A stretch of DNA of 64,000 nt. It comes from a virus. The DNA lies in the IMG/VR virus record IMGVR_UViG_3300030333_007852, positions 1 through 64,000 of that record; one strand, given 5' to 3'. Numbering within the stretch: position 1 is the stretch's first letter; every line of letters starts with the position of its first letter. The translations under genes were made by a program, and so were the position numbers. Below are positions 6,994-12,945 of this stretch, piece by piece. The notes under the pieces were generated by a model. The model searched no databases and was not told the DNA's origin. It saw only the letters and a list, made by a program, of their open reading frames with translations.

Positions 6994-7329
6994 TTAATGG
7001 GGGCCAGCTACCTTTTGAGTTTTCTCCACTCTTCCAGCTTTGTTTGGTTCGAAATTTTTAAGGAATCTATTTTTAAGTAACCCATCTTCAAATATAAAAT
7101 CCATTGATAATCTTGCGTTTTTACTAACGAAATTACCGGATAAACTTCCGGTAAATTTTACCAATTTATTATTAAAGTGAAGTCTATTACCTTTTAGATG
7201 ATAAAGATTTTCATCTAATTCATCTGAATCAAATGAAAAAGGTATAAAATCTGGTAACAAATATAAATATCCCCCGTTTGTATGCCCTACTGTAATAGAT
7301 CTATCTACAACAAAGAATTTAATATCCAT
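6994..7329 (-). CDS. Hypothetical protein
   Basis: 111 residues, predicted mostly beta (alternating hydrophobic runs such as YLYLLPDFIPFSFD and KLVKFTGSLSG), with a basic C-terminal tail. No domain recognised. Unlike its neighbours in the nuclease region it has a TAAATA hexamer 6 nt before the ATG, suggesting late expression. A 42-bp gap separates its stop from the DUF932 start. Confidence 0.65.
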   Translation of the reverse strand: MDIKFFVVDRSITVGHTNGGYLYLLPDFIPFSFDSDELDENLYHLKGNRLHFNNKLVKFTGSLSGNFVSKNARLSMDFIFEDGLLKNRFLKNFEPNKAGRVEKTQKVAGPH

Positions 7330-7335
7330 CTTTAT

Positions 7336-7341
7336 TATTTA
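7336..7341 (-). promoter_or_regulatory. Late-type promoter hexamer TAAATA
   Basis: Ends 6 nt before the ATG at 7329 and overlaps the stop region of the zinc-ribbon gene. Confidence 0.55.
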
Positions 7342-7587
7342 AGAGCTAATATGTTTTGAAAAGTTTTTTACAGCAGAACGAGGCCCATTTGGAATATAAT
7401 ACTTCTTTTGCTCCTGATAACACTCGTTAGACATAATCTGAATAGAAGGAGCAGTCTTATGAGACCAATTCATCACGCCCTTTACTCGGGATACATCCCT
7501 ACCATTAAATGCACAAGTCTTACAAGTAGTCAATCCGAACTCAACTCTAGGTTGCTCGACATCATTTGAACAAGTATCACACTTCAT
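7339..7587 (-). CDS. Small zinc-ribbon protein
   Basis: 82 residues. Two Cys pairs (CDTC at 3-6 and CKTC near 22-25) can form a zinc ribbon at the N-terminus. The rest includes SHKTAPSIQIMS and IPNGPRSAVKNFSKH, the kind of conserved tail seen in small zinc-finger proteins of T4-like aquatic phages as I recall them. It may bind nucleic acid or a host protein; no function is known to me. A TATCAT box with a CGGA element precedes it. Confidence 0.7.
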   Translation of the reverse strand: MKCDTCSNDVEQPRVEFGLTTCKTCAFNGRDVSRVKGVMNWSHKTAPSIQIMSNECYQEQKKYYIPNGPRSAVKNFSKHISS

Positions 7588-7593
7588 GCATCA

Positions 7594-7610
7594 ATGATAG
7601 GGACGTTCCG
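7594..7610 (-). promoter_or_regulatory. Early-type -10 box (TATCAT) with CGGA element
   Basis: CGGAACGTCCCTATCAT nearly repeats the sequence before the DUF932 gene; the hexamer (7594-7599) ends 6 nt before the ATG at 7587. Confidence 0.55.
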
Positions 7611-7625
7611 AATAATAGTCAACTA

Positions 7626-7883
7626 TTAGTTGACGGTCAACGTACGCTGGATACCAGCATTACGGAGCACTCTCTGAACACTACGAGCACGCAACTTCTT
7701 AAAGCGAGTGGCGTATTGGTTGACCTTGACTTCACCTGTTGCTTCTACCAAATGAATGTTTCCGTCTTCACCCATTTCGAATTCAGCAAAAATACGCTGA
7801 GGGTTACCCTCAACATTCTTGGTGTAGTCGATTGGTCGTCCTGTCATGTAGGTTTCGTTGTTTGTATTTGTATATGTTGTCAT
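7626..7883 (-). CDS. Hypothetical protein
   Basis: 85 residues. Asn/Thr-rich start (MTTYTNTNNETYMTGRP), an acidic middle, and a strongly basic C-terminal third (RFKKLRARSVQRVLRNAGIQR) that could contact nucleic acid. No domain recognised. A TATAAT box lies 8 nt upstream, and the gene sits among other TATAAT-class genes, so early expression is likely. Confidence 0.65.
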   Translation of the reverse strand: MTTYTNTNNETYMTGRPIDYTKNVEGNPQRIFAEFEMGEDGNIHLVEATGEVKVNQYATRFKKLRARSVQRVLRNAGIQRTLTVN

Positions 7884-7891
7884 ATACTATG

Positions 7892-7897
7892 ATTATA
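7892..7897 (-). promoter_or_regulatory. Early-type -10 box (TATAAT)
   Basis: Ends 8 nt before the ATG at 7883, in the 31-bp gap downstream of the nuclease gene. Confidence 0.55.
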
Positions 7898-7914
7898 CAT
7901 GAGGACTTTAAACG

Positions 7915-8277
7915 TCAACTTTTTTTACCACCATAGTAATCGACTGCTAAACCCTCATCTAAAAGCAAACGATTTATGTTTTTACTTTCGCCGTGAGGGG
8001 TAATTGATACAACTTCAGCTAGACATCTACCATATTTGTCAACACCGTGAGATTTAATGTTAACTTCATAATTACTTGCTTCAAGTAATTCAATCATTCT
8101 ATTTTTTGCTTCGAATCCTTTTTCCTTTTCCTCCAGGTTTCTTGTTCTTGTCTCAGGACAATCTATTCCAAATAACCTTAAGGTTACATCATGATGCATT
8201 TTAAAGCCTACATCAACTAAAGCTTTAAGCGTATCTCCATCGACCACGCGAGTGATCTTAGCTCTGTACTCATACAT
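7915..8277 (-). CDS. Staphylococcal-nuclease-like (SNase) endonuclease
   Basis: About 120 residues, covering the single SNase fold and little else. Landmarks are RVVDGDTLKA (calcium-binding Asp residues), RLFGIDCPETR (catalytic Arg and Glu), and VDKYGRCLAEV (second Arg region). Expected activity is calcium-dependent cleavage of DNA or RNA. No signal peptide is seen, so it probably acts in the cytoplasm. Two in-frame ATGs lie close together; the second (8277) is chosen because the TAAATA hexamer overlaps the first and is 5 nt before the second. Confidence 0.85.
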   Translation of the reverse strand: MYEYRAKITRVVDGDTLKALVDVGFKMHHDVTLRLFGIDCPETRTRNLEEKEKGFEAKNRMIELLEASNYEVNIKSHGVDKYGRCLAEVVSITPHGESKNINRLLLDEGLAVDYYGGKKS

Positions 8278-8282
8278 ACGCA

Positions 8283-8288
8283 TATTTA
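8283..8288 (-). promoter_or_regulatory. Late-type promoter hexamer TAAATA
   Basis: Ends 5 nt before the ATG at 8277; overlaps the end of the upstream gene. Confidence 0.55.
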
Positions 8289-8891
8289 AACGTCAGTCTC
8301 GCGAATGCCAGGCTGTAATACTTTAGATTTTCTTTTGTATGCTACTTTTGGAAGAGATGGTTGATTGGTGTAGTTAGGACCAGGTTGGTTTCCTAGATCG
8401 GGGGCTATGTCAGCTCCAGGTTGCTCTGGTATGTCTTTACGCATTATCTCCCCCTTTTTACGAGCTTCTTCTTCACCAGGACCAGAAAATACTGTTTCAT
8501 CCTCATCGGCGCTTTTAGCCCAATTAGAAATATGTTGTTGTTTTAGTTGATAATTAATTTCATCTCTGATTTCTTTTGCTTTTGCTTTTTTATCAGGAGT
8601 TAATCTTTGATCTAGATTTAAAACCATTTGTTTTAATCTTTCATGACTTTGTTCATCTAAACCATTAGCAAAAAAAATGTATTCTTTTGCAGCTTTTTTG
8701 ACATCATCGTCTAAAAACAAAGCAGATTGATAAGCAGCAGATGCATTGTCAAATTTTTCTTTACTAGATAAATCAGGCTTTAACTTATTACCCAAATAAT
8801 TACCTGCTGGCGCTCCAACTCCTAATGCTAAAGCCCAGGGTAATATTTTATCTTTATAACCTTCAAATATTAGATGGTTATCGTTAGTCAT
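8286..8891 (-). CDS. Hypothetical protein, possibly virion-associated
   Basis: 201 residues from MTNDNHLIFEGYKD. A hydrophobic Gly/Ala segment at about 17-35 (LPWALALGVGAPAGNYLG) is followed by a long charged, helical region and a Pro/Gly-rich C-terminal 60 residues (PEQPGADIAPDLGNQPG). Upstream in-frame codons exist, but the late hexamer TAAATA 5 nt before 8891 supports this start. No family recognised; the composition would suit a small virion or membrane-associated protein. Confidence 0.65.
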   Translation of the reverse strand: MTNDNHLIFEGYKDKILPWALALGVGAPAGNYLGNKLKPDLSSKEKFDNASAAYQSALFLDDDVKKAAKEYIFFANGLDEQSHERLKQMVLNLDQRLTPDKKAKAKEIRDEINYQLKQQHISNWAKSADEDETVFSGPGEEEARKKGEIMRKDIPEQPGADIAPDLGNQPGPNYTNQPSLPKVAYKRKSKVLQPGIRETDV

Positions 8892-8895
8892 GTCA

Positions 8896-9150
8896 TTATT
8901 TATCAGAAGCGTCAATGAAGAACGAAAGAGTTTTAGATTCACGTTCTTCTTTAGCTTTATTTTCTTTTCTATGATCTTTATAGTCTAAATAAAAACCGAA
9001 AGCAACAATAAGATGCATTAATAAACTACCAGCATACTCTAACAAATCATGATAGTTTTTAAAATGTAGATGTACATGCCCTACTACCCAAAATGGAATC
9101 GCCAAGTTCTGACTTATCCAAATAATTAAAAATCTCAAAAAATCCCACAT
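8896..9150 (-). CDS. Small two-helix membrane protein (holin-like?)
   Basis: 84 residues with a hydrophobic N-terminal stretch (about 1-25, FLRFLIIWISQNLAIPFWVV), a second one (about 40-55, AGSLLMHLIVAFGFYL), and a highly charged C-terminal tail (KDHRKENKAKEERESK). Two TM helices plus a charged tail is the layout of many class II holins, but there is no sequence signature and another holin candidate exists at 41006. A late hexamer ends 6 nt before the ATG. Confidence 0.6.
   Translation of the reverse strand: MWDFLRFLIIWISQNLAIPFWVVGHVHLHFKNYHDLLEYAGSLLMHLIVAFGFYLDYKDHRKENKAKEERESKTLSFFIDASDK
8897..8902 (-). promoter_or_regulatory. Late-type promoter hexamer TAAATA
   Basis: Ends 5 nt before the ATG at 8891 and decides that start. 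Confidence 0.6.
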
Positions 9151-9156
9151 TTATAA

Positions 9157-9162
9157 TATTTA
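9157..9162 (-). promoter_or_regulatory. Late-type promoter hexamer TAAATA
   Basis: Ends 6 nt before the ATG at 9150 in the 40-bp divergent spacer. The plus-strand side has a weaker variant, TAATAACTATTTTTATG, before 9191. Confidence 0.55.
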
Positions 9163-9190
9163 ATTATCAAAAAATCTAATAACTATTTTT

Positions 9191-10135
9191 ATGGATAGTA
9201 TCGTAACAGCTGTTTATAAAATAGACCCATACAAAAGAGAAGGTATAGAAAATGCTTTTACTAGAAACTTCGATGCTGAAAATTATGTGACTGGAGTAAG
9301 AAGTTTATTAGGAATGGATAAAGATGTGTATGTGTTTTGTAATGAACAGCCTGTACCTTATAAAGGCGATATGTGCATGTTCGAAGAGATATGCGATCGT
9401 GCAATGAAAGACAAATACAACTATGACAGATTGCATTTTATACCTTTAGATGTGAGTAGTTTTTTCACTCGAAATGATAGGTTATGGGAAAAATGTATAA
9501 GTTTAGCTGATCGAAACCCTAACAATTTATATTGCTGGCATCCTCCTCTATGCTTATCAAGATTAGAAATGATGGAGCGTGTAATAGAGCATTACGATGT
9601 AGATAATATATGTTGGTTTGATGCAGGGTTGTTTAACGACTCTTACTTCCCAGGAGGTACAATGCACGATTACGAATTACAGGAATGGGATACTTTATAT
9701 CCCAACGAGCCGAATTGTATATTTAGACCTGAGTTAGCAAATAAAATATTCGAAATTATAGAAGACACAGGTAACTTTACAGTAGGTAATAAATCTATCA
9801 ATCAAGAGCCTTATGAGTTTATCAAAAAGCATTTAAACAAATCAATTAGTAGAGCATATAGCAATGTGGGGTGTGTGTTAGGATTTTCAAAAGAATATTT
9901 ACAAGGTATAATGTATGAATATAATCATGCTTTAGATTTATTCATAGACAAATACGATTACGCATTTACTGAAATAGAAGTGTTAACATATCTAGACTAT
10001 AAAAGACATTTTACTAAGCTATTGTGGACTAATTGTGAACCGTATGTTGATAATGAAATGACTATGTGCAATGCTTTTGCTAGTAGGATATATGATATGA
10101 GTACTTACGAAAGAGTAGATGCCTTAGGATTGTAA
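9191..10135 (+). CDS. Glycosyltransferase-like protein (HtrL/YibB-like)
   Basis: 314 residues. The start SIVTAVYKID followed by an Arg-containing segment, and the hydrophobic ICWFDAGLF near residues 140-148, resemble the HtrL/YibB family of predicted glycosyltransferases, where the Trp-x-Asp-Ala-Gly element sits at the nucleotide-sugar site. CWHPPL and a late EIEVLTYLDYK segment fit a GT-A fold only loosely. It is convergent with the next GT-like gene (12-bp overlap). A TAACTA variant of the late hexamer precedes the ATG. Donor and acceptor unknown. Confidence 0.6.
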   Translation: MDSIVTAVYKIDPYKREGIENAFTRNFDAENYVTGVRSLLGMDKDVYVFCNEQPVPYKGDMCMFEEICDRAMKDKYNYDRLHFIPLDVSSFFTRNDRLWEKCISLADRNPNNLYCWHPPLCLSRLEMMERVIEHYDVDNICWFDAGLFNDSYFPGGTMHDYELQEWDTLYPNEPNCIFRPELANKIFEIIEDTGNFTVGNKSINQEPYEFIKKHLNKSISRAYSNVGCVLGFSKEYLQGIMYEYNHALDLFIDKYDYAFTEIEVLTYLDYKRHFTKLLWTNCEPYVDNEMTMCNAFASRIYDMSTYERVDALGL

Positions 10136-10876
10136 AGCGTTATAACATTCTATACTATGAGTTTCAGAAAATGTTAACCCCATATTAATATGTTTATTGC
10201 CTTCAAAGTGTTTACTGAAACAATGAGCCATTTCAACACACTCAGTATATAGATCATTTCTTAATCCATTATTAATCATTAAGTCAAACAGATTAATAAA
10301 CTCTTCAGCAAACTTTTGTTCTCTTTCACAAAATGTTCTTTTAAGACCCCAATACCTTTCTATAGGAAAGATAATAGTATCTCTATCTGTGTTCATAAAC
10401 TGAAGATCAAATCCTAAATTTTGTATTTGTCTAACTCTTCTTATTGTATGGTCTTCAATATCGTCAGGTGAATTATATTCGTGACATAATTCATAATAAA
10501 AACCTTCCTGATCAAATACTTTATCAAACTCTTCTTTATCATAATGATTGGGTTTCATATCGCCATCAATATAGAATAAGAAATCATTACTATCATAAGG
10601 TAATGCATTTAAGAATGCTCTTATTTTTATACAGTCATTATCTCTGTATAACCTCTCAGGTATATCATAATGTTCTAATATAGGAGAAAAATCTATAAGT
10701 TGAAGTTTAAGAGGACTATCAATAAGCTTCTCTCTAGCATAGTCTATATGATTAGTGTTAACATAAAGATTAGTATTGCTAGGTAGATTTAAATTAGCAA
10801 ACTCTGGCAATAAATTAGCAAAGTAATCAATATATGATTTACCTACACAAACTGTAACGAATGAAAAGGAAGCCAT
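10124..10876 (-). CDS. Glycosyltransferase-like protein (GT-A type)
   Basis: 250 residues. FVTVCVGKSYIDYF at the N-terminus matches the first strand and loop of a GT-A fold, and FLFYIDGDMKP (Asp104, Asp106) is a clear DxD metal-binding motif. A late YWGLKRTFCEREQKF segment may contact the acceptor. It shares a TAATG stop/start junction with the GT-like gene upstream, so the pair is translated together. Role unknown; modification of virion or host glycans is an inference. Confidence 0.65.
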   Translation of the reverse strand: MASFSFVTVCVGKSYIDYFANLLPEFANLNLPSNTNLYVNTNHIDYAREKLIDSPLKLQLIDFSPILEHYDIPERLYRDNDCIKIRAFLNALPYDSNDFLFYIDGDMKPNHYDKEEFDKVFDQEGFYYELCHEYNSPDDIEDHTIRRVRQIQNLGFDLQFMNTDRDTIIFPIERYWGLKRTFCEREQKFAEEFINLFDLMINNGLRNDLYTECVEMAHCFSKHFEGNKHINMGLTFSETHSIECYNALQS

Positions 10877-11619
10877 TAGATGTGAGGAGCTTTTTCAACA
10901 AGCTTAAGAGTTTTATTTGCAATCATATTCATTTCAAAGTTTAACTTATTATTATCGTTAAGATAGTTCATTAAACAAAACGTTAGTAAGTCATGAGCAT
11001 GATTATAAAAAGACTTTTCTATAAAACTCCAATCTGTATCATTTAATTTACGTTTAATAATGAATTTGTTATCGTTAGGAAAAATAAAGTTACCCTTGCC
11101 GTTTTTATGAAGGTCAATATTTCTTGTACCCCATACGCTAGTGAACATATTCATATCAAAAAGATATCTTTCACCTCTTACCCACCATTCGTGATTGTTT
11201 ATATTATCAGGAGAAGAATCTAACTCATCTGCTTTATCATAGTACAACCCAGCATCTAAATTAGCATATGACTGCAATAATTGTTTATCTAATACAGGAG
11301 CTTGATCATGATCGAGCCAATAAAACAATTCATGACTATCATCTCTATATAATAAATCACCTACTATTAATAATTTAACAAGAGTGTTTTGTTCATAGTT
11401 ATTTCTATCTACTCTAGGTAACTCTTTTGGTAAGTAGTAAGGCAGTACAGTAATTTTTAGCTTACTCTCAACATCTTTATAAACATCTCTGTTATCAGTA
11501 ATAACAACAAACTCGTCGTTTTCGTCATAATTACTATCTTTTAGTGTTTCAATTATTTGTAAGCAATCAGAATTACCTTCATGGCCTACAGCAATCGTTG
11601 CAAATAATACGTTAATCAT
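10876..11619 (-). CDS. Glycosyltransferase-like protein (GT-A type)
   Basis: 247 residues. LFATIAVGHEG at the N-terminus and LFYWLDHDQAPVL (Asp103, Asp105) at the DxD position mark a GT-A-type transferase. It has the same length and general layout as the next gene downstream, so the two may be diverged copies. It overlaps the upstream 86-residue frame by 8 bp and the downstream transferase by 1 bp. Substrates unknown. Confidence 0.65.
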   Translation of the reverse strand: MINVLFATIAVGHEGNSDCLQIIETLKDSNYDENDEFVVITDNRDVYKDVESKLKITVLPYYLPKELPRVDRNNYEQNTLVKLLIVGDLLYRDDSHELFYWLDHDQAPVLDKQLLQSYANLDAGLYYDKADELDSSPDNINNHEWWVRGERYLFDMNMFTSVWGTRNIDLHKNGKGNFIFPNDNKFIIKRKLNDTDWSFIEKSFYNHAHDLLTFCLMNYLNDNNKLNFEMNMIANKTLKLVEKAPHI

Positions 11620-11872
11620 TTTTGTCTTCTGATATTCTTACTTGTGTTTCAATGTTATCTTTAAAAAGTTTTCTAATATACATCAACAAATCGTATCGTC
11701 TTTCGAGTTCATCTTGAACCTTTTGATCATTTCTAGATGCATCTCTTACATAGTCATGACTCATTACTACAGGCCATAACGCTTCTGCTTCTCTATCTAA
11801 ATAGTCCGAAAAGTATAATATTTGTTCGCATAGTAATCGCGTATTAAGTATCGCTAAGGTTTTTTTTTCCAA
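11612..11872 (-). CDS. Hypothetical protein, possible -1 frameshift extension of the upstream gene
   Basis: 86 residues if begun at a TTG (11872); helical and charged (SDYLDREAEALWPVVMSHDY). There is no ATG before residue 37 and no Shine-Dalgarno site at the TTG. The frame overlaps the end of the Pro-rich gene at a run of nine A residues (minus strand, 11868-11860). A -1 slip there would join the two frames into one protein of about 224 residues. Either a TTG-started gene or the frameshift product is possible. No domain recognised. Confidence 0.5.
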   Translation of the reverse strand: MEKKTLAILNTRLLCEQILYFSDYLDREAEALWPVVMSHDYVRDASRNDQKVQDELERRYDLLMYIRKLFKDNIETQVRISEDKND

Positions 11873-12285
11873 TCTTCCCCTGGATCGGGTCCAATTGGTC
11901 CATCATTTGGAGGTTGTTGATCGAAGTCTGGTTCGATAAACTTAGGAGGTTCTTCCGGTGGTGGAGGCGGTGGTGCTGGTTCAGGCTCAGGAGGTGGCTG
12001 ATATTGTTGTTCAGGCATCGGTTCAGGCTCAGGAGGTGGCTGAGGTGCAACCGATTCAAAATTACAATTAGGTTTTTCAATATTGTTAACTAAAACATAA
12101 TTAGATAGAACAGCTAACAAACTATAAATCTGTTGATTATCTAATGATATAGTAGGTATATTAGTCATAGTTATATCAGCACCTGCATGATTATGCCATG
12201 AAGTGACGGAACAAAAGTTACCGTTCCACTCTGCTGATACGTTGTTAAGTTGCTTTACTCCTATCTTTACATCATTCATACTCAT
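11854..12285 (-). CDS. Hypothetical protein with proline-rich C-terminus
   Basis: 143 residues. The first 75 are ordered and include SAEWNGNFCSVTSWHNHAGA. Residues about 80-140 are Pro/Glu-rich, with repeated PPPEPEP units and a PPPPPP run. It ends DWKKKP just after an A9 homopolymer, where a -1 frameshift would extend it into the 86-residue frame. It overlaps the upstream gene by 14 bp. The Pro-rich segment may be a spacer between two domains if the frameshift is real. Confidence 0.6.
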   Translation of the reverse strand: MSMNDVKIGVKQLNNVSAEWNGNFCSVTSWHNHAGADITMTNIPTISLDNQQIYSLLAVLSNYVLVNNIEKPNCNFESVAPQPPPEPEPMPEQQYQPPPEPEPAPPPPPPEEPPKFIEPDFDQQPPNDGPIGPDPGEDWKKKP

Positions 12286-12496
12286 CTATTAAAATACTAA
12301 CTTGTTGTATAACTTTTGTGTTCATATTCATAAAGAAATTGAACCATATATAATCCATCACATAATCAAACTCTTCTGAACCAGGCATGATCTTGAAATT
12401 GTAACAGAAAAGAGCAATTTGATCTTTAATTTCTGAAACATCATCTTGATCTAATATTTCATTAACAAGTGCATCAATGTTGTTATCAAGCTTCAT
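12272..12496 (-). CDS. Hypothetical protein
   Basis: 74 residues, acidic, helical, with an aromatic-rich middle (FDYVMDYIWFNFFMNMN). It overlaps both neighbours (14 bp downstream, 11 bp upstream), which suggests translation as part of one operon. No domain recognised. Confidence 0.55.
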   Translation of the reverse strand: MKLDNNIDALVNEILDQDDVSEIKDQIALFCYNFKIMPGSEEFDYVMDYIWFNFFMNMNTKVIQQVSILIDEYE

Positions 12497-12752
12497 CTGA
12501 AAAAGTTTGACGAACTATGCTATCAATAGATGTAGTTACATCACGAAAATTAATTTCTTCATCGATATTATATTCGTTTTTGGTATCTTCATTAATAATA
12601 GTCGTGTGACCTATTTCATCGCCAATGTAGTTGAAGATTTTAATATTAGGTCCATTGAACCACGCGTATATCTCTTCGAACTCCTCATTAAAATATACAT
12701 AATTTGCTAAATGAAGATTACGCAACAACTCTAATGAATAAACATTTCTCAT
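12486..12752 (-). CDS. Hypothetical protein
   Basis: 88 residues from the ATG at 12752; an upstream TTG would add two residues but is less likely. Rich in Tyr, Asn and acidic residues (NYVYFNEEFEEIYAWFNGPN). No domain recognised. The sequence before the start, CATAATATATTGTAT, resembles a degenerate late hexamer (TAATAT). First gene of the operon 12752 to 11612. Confidence 0.55.
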   Translation of the reverse strand: MRNVYSLELLRNLHLANYVYFNEEFEEIYAWFNGPNIKIFNYIGDEIGHTTIINEDTKNEYNIDEEINFRDVTTSIDSIVRQTFSDEA

Positions 12753-12788
12753 ATACAATATATTATGAGAAATCTACTGAAATCAAAT

Positions 12789-12941
12789 TTAATCCTCTAT
12801 AGCATGAAACTCTTCATCATCATCTTCTAAAAATGAGAACATATCTTTTTCAGTTGATTTATTCTCATGTTTTTTCCACATCTCTTCTATCTGCTTTTGC
12901 TTTTCAGCATCCGTTATCTCATAAGGATCCATTTTTTTCAT
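12789..12941 (-). CDS. Small acidic hypothetical protein
   Basis: A 50-residue frame beginning MKKMDPYEITDAEKQKQIEE and ending in a strongly acidic tail (FLEDDDEEFHAIED). It starts 4 bp after the stop of the large adhesin gene, which suggests co-transcription. The helical, charged composition is typical of small phage proteins. No homolog recognised. Confidence 0.5.
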   Translation of the reverse strand: MKKMDPYEITDAEKQKQIEEMWKKHENKSTEKDMFSFLEDDDEEFHAIED

Positions 12942-12945
12942 TTAA

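Noticed and set aside
8896-9150. Definite holin assignment for the 84-residue membrane protein
   Set aside because: Topology fits, but a better holin candidate with family sequence features is at 41006; kept as an unassigned membrane protein.
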